From the NCBI GenBank assembly GCA_017609145.1, contig JAFCEM010000023.1, forward strand, positions 1 to 10,178: a stretch of 10,178 nucleotides of DNA, read 5' to 3'. The stretch's first letter is position 1. Each line of letters begins with the position of its first letter. This DNA is from Candidatus Aenigmatarchaeota archaeon. GTDB taxonomy: Archaea; Aenigmatarchaeota; Aenigmatarchaeia; QMZP01. The notes under the pieces are model-generated. The model was not told the DNA's origin. It saw nothing but the letters and a program-made list of their open reading frames with translations, and ran no database searches. Shown one piece after another: positions 1 to 5,687 of this stretch. The position numbers were made by a program, and so were the translations under genes.

Positions 1-46
1 AGATATGTCAGGGAGCAAGGGACCCACGCATCATAGCCAATTAACA

Positions 47-94
47 GGGGCGAGCCGAATTCTGGCGGTCTGTGACCGCCAGTAGGCGAGCGAA
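47..94. repeat. GC-rich hairpin flanked by short direct repeats
   Basis: A perfect 9-bp inverted repeat, CTGGCGGTC (62-70) and GACCGCCAG (74-82), encloses a TGT loop. It is flanked by two near-identical direct repeats, GGCGAGCCGAA (49-59) and GGCGAGCGAA (85-94). The block is GC-rich and sits just before an AT-rich promoter. There is no T-tract behind the stem, so it does not look like a simple terminator on the plus strand. It could be a dispersed palindromic repeat, the 3' part of a structured RNA, or a processing site for an upstream transcript. The structure is seen directly; its role is unknown. Confidence 0.55.
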
Positions 95-106
95 CCAATA
101 AACCAA

Positions 107-119
107 TATTTAAAATTTA
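107..119 (+). promoter_or_regulatory. TATA box for the Mre11-like gene
   Basis: The AT-rich run TATTTAAAATTTA is centred about 24 nt before the ATG at 136, the usual archaeal TATA-to-start-site distance. No Shine-Dalgarno sequence is visible before the ATG, so the message is probably leaderless or nearly so. Confidence 0.5.
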
Positions 120-135
120 ACTCCAACACTTAAGC

Positions 136-1410
136 ATGAAGATAACTGTTCTGTCAGACCTCCATTTTGGCTATGCCTCATTTACAGAAAGGGATGAAGA
201 TACATTTGAAGCGGTGAGAGAGGCACTGGAAAGGGCAGGCGATTCTGATATAATCGTTCTGGGAGGTGACATATTCGATACCAAGACGCCGAGCAATGAA
301 ACACTTGTAAAGGCCATGGAACTCCTCATTAAGCCGCTTTCGGACAGTTCTTCGGTAACTCTCTCGGGCGGCATAGGCAAAGATTTGTCCGATATCCAGC
401 CAATGGCACTTTCAGGCACTCCTGTCGTCGCAATCCACGGGACGCACGAAAGGCGGGCAAGAGGCCTGCTAAATCCCGTGCAGCTTCTGGAGAAGGCAGG
501 TTTCATAGTTTACCTTGACCGTAATGGCGTGGTTTTTGAAAAAAAAGGAGAAAAGGTCTGCATACAGGGACTGTCAGGAGTACCCGACAAGCATACCGAA
601 GAGACACTGAAGGAATGGAACCCGAAACCAGTCCCCGGATGCCTGAACATATTCATGATTCACCAGAACCTGACGGAATTCATGCACGAGAAAGTGCAGC
701 ACACTTTGGACGTGGCAAAGCTGCCGAAGGGCTTTGATTTCTATATCTGTGGTCACATTCATGAGACTATCAAGAAAAAACACGGGGACGGAGTGATACT
801 GCTGCCCGGCTCGCTAATACCAACGCAACTTACGACTGATTTCACCGAGACCGGATTTTGGCAGATAGACACCATAACCAAAGGAGTGACATTCACCTCC
901 CTTGAAAAGCACAGGAAAGCCTATGTCAGGGAGATTGATACATGCAATGGTATCGAAGGGATAGAGAAAGAAATTACGTCCATTCTTAAAGAGAAACACG
1001 AAAAGAAGCCTTTAATCAGGATTAAACTCAAGGGAAAGAACACAGATTTGCCATTGAAACAAATCGAAGTTAGTCACAGCGACAGCGCTATAGTGTCCTT
1101 TAAGAAGGATTTCGAAAAGGACGATCTACCTGAAGCCAGAAGCATAGAAGAGCACAGGCTCTCCGTGCAGGAACTCGGAAGGAAGATAATGAAGGACAAT
1201 CTTCAGAGAGTCGGGCTCGATGAGAACCTGTTTGAATCAATATTTGAGTTGCTGTTGGAGAAGAAAGGTGAAGATGCATTAAGGTTATTAAGCAAACCCG
1301 TGAATAGTTCATTAACGGAAAAAGACAGGAGAACTGAAGAAAAAACCGAAGCAAAGCCAGAGTCAGACACGAAATCCGATTCATGGAAAGGGTTTCTTAA
1401 AGGTGCATAA
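136..1410 (+). CDS. Mre11/SbcD-like metallophosphoesterase (putative DNA repair nuclease)
   Basis: A 424-residue calcineurin-type phosphoesterase, probably a DNA-end nuclease of the Mre11/SbcD kind. The metal-binding signature is nearly complete: D8 and H10 (SDLHFG), D45 (GGDIFD), H104 (GTHER), H176 (MIHQN), and H207 and H209 (CGHIHE). These track the known Pyrococcus furiosus Mre11 ligands in order. In classical Mre11 the fourth motif is GNHD; here the Asn is Thr103. Residues about 70-92 form a Ser/Gly-rich insertion between motifs II and III. The C-terminal third has a helical segment (about 343-386), then a charged, probably disordered tail (391-415) ending in SWKGFLKGA. The ATG follows a TATA box at leaderless distance. 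gatC begins one base after the stop, so the two are co-transcribed. No Rad50, HerA or NurA gene lies in the window. The family is secure; equivalence to true Mre11 is inferred. Confidence 0.82.
   Translation: MKITVLSDLHFGYASFTERDEDTFEAVREALERAGDSDIIVLGGDIFDTKTPSNETLVKAMELLIKPLSDSSSVTLSGGIGKDLSDIQPMALSGTPVVAIHGTHERRARGLLNPVQLLEKAGFIVYLDRNGVVFEKKGEKVCIQGLSGVPDKHTEETLKEWNPKPVPGCLNIFMIHQNLTEFMHEKVQHTLDVAKLPKGFDFYICGHIHETIKKKHGDGVILLPGSLIPTQLTTDFTETGFWQIDTITKGVTFTSLEKHRKAYVREIDTCNGIEGIEKEITSILKEKHEKKPLIRIKLKGKNTDLPLKQIEVSHSDSAIVSFKKDFEKDDLPEARSIEEHRLSVQELGRKIMKDNLQRVGLDENLFESIFELLLEKKGEDALRLLSKPVNSSLTEKDRRTEEKTEAKPESDTKSDSWKGFLKGA
1399..1405 (+). promoter_or_regulatory. Ribosome binding site fixing the gatC start
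   Basis: AAAGGTG lies 6 nt before the ATG at 1412, inside the end of the preceding gene. It matches the archaeal GGTG core. It favours ATG 1412 over the in-frame GTG at 1403, which is itself part of this motif. Confidence 0.5.
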
Positions 1411-1411
1411 C

Positions 1412-1696
1412 ATGGTAAGCAAGGCAACAGTCAAAAAGGTGGCAGAAGCCGCGAAGCTCAATCTCAGCACAGCCGAACTTAAAAAACTCTCAGCAGAACT
1501 TGAAAAAATAATCAGCGCATTCAGTGAGATCGAAAAGGTTGCTATACCAAAGGATACCAAACCGAGTTTCCAGCCAATGGAAATAAGGAATGTCATGAGA
1601 AAGGACAAGCCCGTGCCCGGGCTACCACGGAAACATGCACTTGCGAATACTAAGCAGAAGGAGCGCGGCTATTTTAGGGGCCCGAAGGCTGTTTGA
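1412..1696 (+). CDS. gatC: Asp-tRNA(Asn)/Glu-tRNA(Gln) amidotransferase subunit C
   Basis: A 94-residue GatC, the small subunit that wraps GatA and GatB and stabilises the amidotransferase converting mischarged Asp-tRNA(Asn) or Glu-tRNA(Gln) to the amide form in the cytoplasm. Family features are in order: an N-terminal helix VKKVAEAAKLNLS (7-19), the long amphipathic helix to about 45, the NVMRKDKP segment corresponding to the conserved R-x-D, and a C-terminal ALANTK...GYFRGPKAV like the usual GYFkVPrV end. Length is normal (about 95). The ATG at 1412 has a good ribosome binding site. The gene starts one base after the stop of the Mre11-like gene. gatA and gatB are not in the window and must lie elsewhere. 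Its stop is 2 nt from the end of convergent rnp3. Confidence 0.88.
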   Translation: MVSKATVKKVAEAAKLNLSTAELKKLSAELEKIISAFSEIEKVAIPKDTKPSFQPMEIRNVMRKDKPVPGLPRKHALANTKQKERGYFRGPKAV

Positions 1697-1698
1697 CT

Positions 1699-2394
1699 TT
1701 ATACAACCTCGACCCCGGGCATTACCCATTTGCCATAGAGCCTTTTCCTGTTCTCTTTTACAATATCATTGGACATGGCCTTTCCTATATCTGTGTCCCC
1801 GAACCCGAGCATTCTGCCGAACGAGACAATTTCCGATGGGGAGCGCAGGTCCCACGGGGATGCGGCTGTGCCGGACAGGATGAACGGGCACCTGAACCTC
1901 TTCACAATTCTTGCCGCTTCCTCAATACCTGACAAAAGCCTAACCCGCGTCTTCTTGTATGAATAAACGAGCTCGCTGAAGCCGAAGGCTATGGCAACAT
2001 CGTTCTTTTTCCCCAGCCTTGCAATCACGTGGTTAATCCCGCAGCCCTCTTCTGACCATGGCGACAGAAGTATGTCAACCTCAGGTGTTTCCACTGCTGC
2101 GCGGTTTACTTCCGGATTTCCCCCCATTACAGTAATGAGCTCTGCCCTCTTCCGAAGCTTTTTTGCCTGTCTGGGTATTTCGCTCGCTTTTTTGGAATCT
2201 ATCTTTATCCCGACAGAGATGTCCATGTCCTGTCCTTTCTTGCGGATTTTCTCTCTGAGCATTTTCATGTTACTTTCTTCAGCAACAATACCTAAACCTT
2301 TCCATCCGAGCTTTCTTGCAATCTCAATGGTTTCGTCCAGATTCTCAGGAGTTGCCTCGACATACAAATCGTAAAAGGCATTTTTTTTCTTCAT
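1699..2394 (-). CDS. rnp3: Ribonuclease P protein component 3 (Rpp30 family)
   Basis: A 231-residue RNase P subunit of the Rpp30 family, a TIM-barrel-like protein that works with Pop5 to activate the RNase P RNA for 5' maturation of pre-tRNAs. Diagnostic segments are FYDLYVEA near the N-terminus (7-14), the block MGGNPEVNRAAVETPEVDIL (90-109), GINHVIARLGKKNDVAIAFG followed by FSEL, and SGTAASPWDLRSPSEI near the C-terminus. Length fits archaeal Rpp30 (about 210-240). The ATG at 2394 lies about 24 nt beyond a TATA-like sequence in the divergent promoter shared with pcm. The gene ends 2 nt from gatC on the other strand. The Pop5 partner gene is not in the window. I see nothing degenerate. Confidence 0.92.
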   Translation of the reverse strand: MKKKNAFYDLYVEATPENLDETIEIARKLGWKGLGIVAEESNMKMLREKIRKKGQDMDISVGIKIDSKKASEIPRQAKKLRKRAELITVMGGNPEVNRAAVETPEVDILLSPWSEEGCGINHVIARLGKKNDVAIAFGFSELVYSYKKTRVRLLSGIEEAARIVKRFRCPFILSGTAASPWDLRSPSEIVSFGRMLGFGDTDIGKAMSNDIVKENRKRLYGKWVMPGVEVV

Positions 2395-2426
2395 GTTTTT
2401 ATTTGATTTTCAGACTAAAATAAAAT
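2395..2426. promoter_or_regulatory. 32-nt bidirectional promoter between rnp3 and pcm
   Basis: Only 32 bases separate the two start codons. Reading right, TTTTTATTT (2396-2404) lies 24-30 nt before the pcm ATG. Reading left, the complement of 2413-2426 (ATTTTATTTTAGTC) lies at the same distance from the rnp3 ATG. Each TATA element thus nearly touches the other gene's start codon, implying leaderless messages and mutually exclusive TBP/TFB occupancy. Confidence 0.5.
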
Positions 2427-3113
2427 ATGGGCTTAGGTGGCAATTCCGACGACCGGAAACAAAGGCTTATCTCCAGCCTGAAAGAGGAAGGGTGGCTGCG
2501 CACGCCAAGGGTAATCAGGGCATTTGAGAATGTTAACCGCAAGGACTTCGTGCCCGCGCGCTTTAGGGACGCTGCCTACATCGATAAGCCCCTGCCTATT
2601 GGAAAAGGCCAGACCATTTCTGCGCCAAGCATGGTAGCTGTTATGACAGAGCTTCTTGAGCCCAAATCAACGGATAGGGTGCTGGAAATTGGCACGGGCT
2701 CGGGTTACCAGGCAGCGATATTATCCATGCTTGTGAAGAATGTCTGCACGATTGAACTTGAGCCCACTCTTGCAAAGTCTGCTGAAGAAAACCTCAGGAA
2801 AGCCGGATGCAAAAATGTCAGGGTAATTGTTGGCGACGGCAGCAGGGGTTATAATTCCCGTGAATCCAATGAAACCCCGCTTGCGTGGGGGAAACATGCA
2901 TCCAGGATTGGTGTATTTGATAAGATTATCATCACCTGCGCGGCCCCGGAAATACCAGAGGCACTGAAGAAGCAGCTGAAAACAGGAGGTATACTGGTTG
3001 CCCCGGTTGACGGCATGTTTTCTCAGGTTCTTACTGTGTTGAAAAAGAAAGAAAAAGACCGTTTTGAAAGGAAGAGATACATGCGCTGCGTTTTTGTTCC
3101 GCTAAGGCATTAG
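2427..3113 (+). CDS. pcm: Protein-L-isoaspartate O-methyltransferase (PIMT)
   Basis: A 228-residue PIMT that methylates isoaspartyl residues with S-adenosylmethionine, starting their repair to aspartate in aged proteins. Visible motifs are the N-terminal helix with RVIRAFENVNRKDFVP (28-43), the substrate-loop segment GKGQTISAPSMVAVMTELLE (59-78), SAM motif I VLEIGTGSGYQAA (85-97), the acidic residues near 110 and the VGDG loop (136-139), and FDKIIITCAAPEIPEAL (164-180). Between the VGDG loop and FDKIII there is an insertion of roughly 20 residues (about 142-162) where most PIMTs have only a few. The rest of the protein is of normal size. The ATG is 32 nt from the divergent rnp3 start. The TAG stop overlaps the stop of the convergent MBL gene. 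Confidence 0.93.
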   Translation: MGLGGNSDDRKQRLISSLKEEGWLRTPRVIRAFENVNRKDFVPARFRDAAYIDKPLPIGKGQTISAPSMVAVMTELLEPKSTDRVLEIGTGSGYQAAILSMLVKNVCTIELEPTLAKSAEENLRKAGCKNVRVIVGDGSRGYNSRESNETPLAWGKHASRIGVFDKIIITCAAPEIPEALKKQLKTGGILVAPVDGMFSQVLTVLKKKEKDRFERKRYMRCVFVPLRH

Positions 3114-3736
3114 GATGTTTGGGTTATCATTTCTGCCATAACATTGTTTGCGTTTTCCAGCACGGGTTCCCCATGCCCGGGAAGAAGCTTGTCAAACTTC
3201 AGTCCACTAAGCTTTTCTATTGATTTGGCAAGTGCTACTTCATCCCCACCAGGCATGTCTGTTACGCCAACACCGTCAGAAAATACGGTATCCCCGGAGA
3301 ACATTATGCTGTTCTTTTCGTTCAACAGGCATATGGAACCCGGAGTATGCCCTGGTGTGTATATTACCTTCAGCCCCTTTATGATATCCCCTTCTTTGAG
3401 CTTCTGATCAACCTTTCTGGGCTTGAGATGCCCGTCAAAGTAGTCTGCGTAGCTGTCCTTCTCATCAGCGTTCTCGATTATGTGCGCATCCTTTTCATGT
3501 ATTGCAATTTTTGCGTTCAGGAAATATCCATTACCGCCTATATGGTCAAAATGCCCGTGGGTGTTTATTATCTGCTTAATGTCACTGAAGGATTTGCCCA
3601 GTGACTTGAAGATTGTGTAAAGCTTTGTGAAATTGAACCCCGTTCCCGTGTCAATTATGGTATCATCCAAAAGATATATATTGGAGTCAGCATCAGAAAT
3701 CTGAATCAGTATTATGTTACCGATTCTCTTTATCAT
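3110..3736 (-). CDS. MBL-fold metallohydrolase (glyoxalase II-like)
   Basis: A 208-residue metallo-beta-lactamase-fold hydrolase. The binuclear metal site is complete: H60, H62, D64 and H65 (THGHFDH), H130 (TPGHTPGS), bridging D149 (SGDTVF) and H188 (LPGHG). This pattern and length match the small hydroxyacylglutathione hydrolase-like archaeal proteins (thioester or glyoxalase II type), but no residue points to one substrate, so the reaction stays open. No signal peptide is visible, so it is cytoplasmic. The ATG at 3736 has its own TATA-like element (3761-3773), so it can be transcribed separately from rnhB upstream. Its TAA stop overlaps the pcm TAG stop in the opposite strand: the four bases TTAG serve both. 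Confidence 0.85.
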   Translation of the reverse strand: MIKRIGNIILIQISDADSNIYLLDDTIIDTGTGFNFTKLYTIFKSLGKSFSDIKQIINTHGHFDHIGGNGYFLNAKIAIHEKDAHIIENADEKDSYADYFDGHLKPRKVDQKLKEGDIIKGLKVIYTPGHTPGSICLLNEKNSIMFSGDTVFSDGVGVTDMPGGDEVALAKSIEKLSGLKFDKLLPGHGEPVLENANNVMAEMITQTS

Positions 3737-3760
3737 GTTTAATTATTGGCTGTGAAACAA

Positions 3761-3773
3761 TTTAAGTATATAT
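3761..3773 (-). promoter_or_regulatory. TATA box for the MBL-fold gene
   Basis: On the minus strand the sequence ATATATACTTAAA is centred about 30 nt before the ATG at 3736. This gives a start site a few bases ahead of the codon. It lies in the 52-nt gap behind rnhB. Confidence 0.45.
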
Positions 3774-3788
3774 CATTCACGCGTCCGT

Positions 3789-4472
3789 TTAGCTTTCCGG
3801 TTTTTTGAGCCATTCTGACAGTTTTGACTGTTCGTTCTCCGCCTTCATGACTATGGCAGTGTCCCAGGTGTTCCTCACGAAGTCGGGGAATTTTTTGTTG
3901 TTCTCCAGCCAGCCATTCAGCCATGCTGTTGTTCTCGGGTCGCTCGGGTATCCGGAACCCATCTCACCGAACTCCTCGGCAAGCTTTGCTATTTCCCTGT
4001 CCCTTTCCACCTTGGCTATTATGGACGCGGCCGCGACTGCAGGATAGTTCATGTCCGCCTTGTGTTCAACAATGAGTTTCACACCATCCCTGACCATCTT
4101 TGTCATGAATATTGTAAGCTTTTGCAGGTTCACATCAGGCGCATCCACGTATGCCCTGCACGGGTCAAGGTAGTTTATGATTTCAGCGAACTTCATTGCC
4201 TCAAGCTTGTTGAGATTCACCCCAGTTTTCCTGTATCTGTCAATCTTGCATGGTGCAATCTTGAGCACCATTATGTCCTTTGCGCTCTTCTCTATAGCTT
4301 CGTAGAGCCTTTCCCTTTTGCCCGGGCTCAGGAGCTTCGAGTCCCTGCATCCCATCTTCCTGAGCAGATGCTCCTTGTCAGCCTCTATTGACACCCCTAC
4401 CATAACAAGCGGACCGATGACACTTCCTCTACCCGCTTCGTCTGTGCCTGCGATGATTGTTTTCTCTTTCAA
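3789..4472 (-). CDS. rnhB: Ribonuclease HII
   Basis: A 227-residue archaeal RNase HII, which cuts the RNA strand of RNA-DNA hybrids and removes single ribonucleotides and primer remnants. The DEDD catalytic set is present: D11 and E12 (GTDEAGRGSVIGPLV), D110 (AYVDAPDVN) and D140 (EHKADMNYPAVAAASIIAK), with the GRG loop at 14-16 and the GSGYPSDPRT segment (172-181) that holds the recognition Tyr. The C-terminus QSKLSEWL (215-222) fits the PCNA-interaction pattern Q-x-x-hydrophobic-x-x-aromatic-hydrophobic, known at this place in archaeal RNase HII. The start codon is TTG at 4472: no ATG or GTG is available before the invariant DEAGRG, and an SD-like GAGTGAT lies just upstream. It follows prs by 29 nt on the same strand, probably in one transcript. 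Confidence 0.93.
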   Translation of the reverse strand: MKEKTIIAGTDEAGRGSVIGPLVMVGVSIEADKEHLLRKMGCRDSKLLSPGKRERLYEAIEKSAKDIMVLKIAPCKIDRYRKTGVNLNKLEAMKFAEIINYLDPCRAYVDAPDVNLQKLTIFMTKMVRDGVKLIVEHKADMNYPAVAAASIIAKVERDREIAKLAEEFGEMGSGYPSDPRTTAWLNGWLENNKKFPDFVRNTWDTAIVMKAENEQSKLSEWLKKPES

Positions 4473-4501
4473 GAAATCACTCTCTGAGTATTATCAAATA
4501 T

Positions 4502-5461
4502 TTAACCATTTCGTTTATAAAAATCAACAATCTCTGGTATAACACTTGTATGGCTGTAGTCAGTATCTATAGTATCTGTTGTCACAAACATTCTGACATC
4601 TCTTTTCATATCTTTTGTTTTTTCAAACCCTTTCATAGGAAGAACGCCGTGAACTGCAAGGCAATAAACATAACCTTTGTTTTCTATACTTTCTATTGCT
4701 GCTTCAATTGTGCCGAGTGTTGAAAAAATATCATCAAGTATTATTATGTCCTTTCCGTCTGCATCTATTTTATATTTTGTTTCAACTTGATCCACATCAA
4801 GACGCCCTTTTTCGAGTATCTTGAAGTCATTACCAACAAGTTTTGCGAACTCTTCAATAAGTGAACCTGATCCAAAATCAGGACCTGTCAAAAGGCTGTC
4901 CTTTGAAATCAATTCTTCACTATAGAGTTTTTTTGTATATCTTGCAAGTGCGGGGACCCCGGAAAGTGGAACAATCTCTAATCCTTCGACATAAAATGGT
5001 TCTTTTCCCTCCCTGTGGAAATGTGGATTGAATGTTATAATTCTGTCAGCGCCCTGTGCCTTGAAATCCCTTACAAGCCATTCATAACCTACATCTCTTC
5101 CTTGGTCGTTCCATCTAACATGAGGATCTTCATCCTTTTTTGGATTTTTGTCCTGTCTCCCCAACCAAAAATATGGCATCAGAACATCAAGATGCTTTGC
5201 TTCATATACATACTTAATATTGCCGATATGTCTTGAGAAATTATGAAGGTTTCTTGAAACTTTATCCTTTTCAGGAAGTTGTGAACCTCTCAAAACCAAA
5301 ACAACTTTCATACCCTCCAATTCAGTGTATTCAGCCAAAATTCTTGGGCATGGTTCACCATCAGGATGATATTCATGCCTGAAAGCCCTATATCTACATC
5401 CAATCTCTTCAGAAAGCCTTTTTGAAAAGTCTTCTCTGCCAATTACAATATCAGGTTTCAT
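4502..5461 (-). CDS. prs: Ribose-phosphate pyrophosphokinase (divergent PRPP synthetase)
   Basis: A 319-residue PRPP synthetase, transferring pyrophosphate from ATP to ribose 5-phosphate to make PRPP for nucleotide and amino acid synthesis. Family landmarks appear in order but diverged: RQDK (102-105) for the ATP-binding YARQDR loop, PHFHRE (146-151) for the DLH region, GPDFGS (193-198) for SPDxGG, the catalytic loop EKGRLDVDQVE (217-227) with the Lys and Arg spacing, the PRPP loop DDIFSTLGT (243-251) and TDTID (295-299). Residues about 106-135 form a charged extension after RQDK. The ATG at 5461 is chosen because upstream codons read through the AT-rich promoter and give an implausible hydrophobic leader. 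Codons are clearly more AT-rich than in neighbours: 32% GC at 4681-4740 against 50% at 3841-3900, counted by hand. That suggests acquisition by transfer. A different pyrophosphokinase-like activity cannot be excluded. Confidence 0.8.
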   Translation of the reverse strand: MKPDIVIGREDFSKRLSEEIGCRYRAFRHEYHPDGEPCPRILAEYTELEGMKVVLVLRGSQLPEKDKVSRNLHNFSRHIGNIKYVYEAKHLDVLMPYFWLGRQDKNPKKDEDPHVRWNDQGRDVGYEWLVRDFKAQGADRIITFNPHFHREGKEPFYVEGLEIVPLSGVPALARYTKKLYSEELISKDSLLTGPDFGSGSLIEEFAKLVGNDFKILEKGRLDVDQVETKYKIDADGKDIIILDDIFSTLGTIEAAIESIENKGYVYCLAVHGVLPMKGFEKTKDMKRDVRMFVTTDTIDTDYSHTSVIPEIVDFYKRNG

Positions 5462-5481
5462 GATTATAATTAAAAGAAAAA

Positions 5482-5490
5482 AATAAAAAC
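5482..5490 (-). promoter_or_regulatory. TATA box for prs
   Basis: On the minus strand GTTTTTATT is centred about 25 nt before the prs ATG, suggesting a leaderless message. It shares the 98-nt gap with the divergent tRNA promoter. Confidence 0.4.
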
Positions 5491-5526
5491 TTAAGATTAG
5501 GGATTCCCACCTGACCCAAACCGTCA

Positions 5527-5534
5527 TTTATAAA
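5527..5534 (+). promoter_or_regulatory. TATA box for tRNA-iMet
   Basis: TTTATAAA is centred about 29 nt before the first tRNA base at 5560. It is one of the best TATA matches in the window and correctly placed for a start site at or just before the mature 5' end. Confidence 0.6.
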
Positions 5535-5559
5535 CCTTTTTTCTCATTAACCTATACAT

Positions 5560-5687
5560 AGCGGGATGGAGCAGCCTGGAGTGCTCGTTGGGCTCATAAC
5601 CCAAAGGTCGGTGGTTCAAAAGAACCCTTTCCGTGCAGTTGTTCCAAAAACGTTCACGGAAACGGTATGGAACTCCACCTCCCGCTA
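5560..5687 (+). tRNA. Initiator tRNA-Met (CAT) interrupted by a T-loop intron
   Basis: Joining 5560-5620 to 5674-5687 gives a 75-nt tRNA. The acceptor stem AGCGGGA/TCCCGCT has the A1-U72 pair typical of archaeal initiators. The D stem is GAGC/GCTC. The anticodon stem TTGGG/CCCAA carries the three G-C pairs of initiators, around the loop CTCATAA with anticodon CAT at 5595-5597. The T stem is GGTGG/CCACC around loop TTCAAAT. The discriminator is A5687 and CCA is not encoded. A 53-nt intron splits the T-loop between positions 59 and 60. The three final bases, CTA, are the complement of the dph6 stop codon, so the genes overlap at their 3' ends. Without removing the intron no T-arm pairs with the perfect acceptor strand, which is why the split reading is preferred. 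Confidence 0.93.
5621..5673 (+). other. 53-nt tRNA intron with bulge-helix-bulge junction
   Basis: The junction folds as a near-canonical archaeal splicing motif. The T stem (5610-5614/5675-5679) is the outer helix. TTCA (5615-5618) pairs with TGGA (5668-5671, one G-T wobble) as the 4-bp central helix. AAA (5619-5621) and ACT (5672-5674) are the two 3-nt bulges. Cutting after the second bulge base on each side yields loop TTCAAAT. The inner helix near the junction is imperfect (a G-A mismatch, a bulged A5624 and a C-C mismatch), then comes a solid 8-bp stem, TTTCCGTG (5628-5635)/CACGGAAA (5655-5662). A competing hairpin, GGTTC-AAAA-GAACC (5613-5626), could disturb the T arm before splicing. 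Confidence 0.82.

Noticed and set aside
1..44. Possible C-terminal tail of an upstream protein (frame 1 stop at 34-36; frame 3 stop at 42-44)
   Set aside because: More than one frame is open over this short piece, neither tail is recognisable, and the true frame cannot be chosen without upstream sequence.
5462..5527. N-terminal hydrophobic extension of prs giving a 341-residue protein
   Set aside because: The extra 22 residues are translated from the AT-rich divergent promoter. PRPP synthetases start near MKPDIVIG, and a TATA box lies in this stretch.
5613..5626. GGTTC-AAAA-GAACC read as the T-arm of an intronless tRNA
   Set aside because: The loop has four bases and lacks the TTCRA pattern, and no matching acceptor strand follows. 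The perfect 3' strand CCACC-TCCCGCT lies 50 nt further on.
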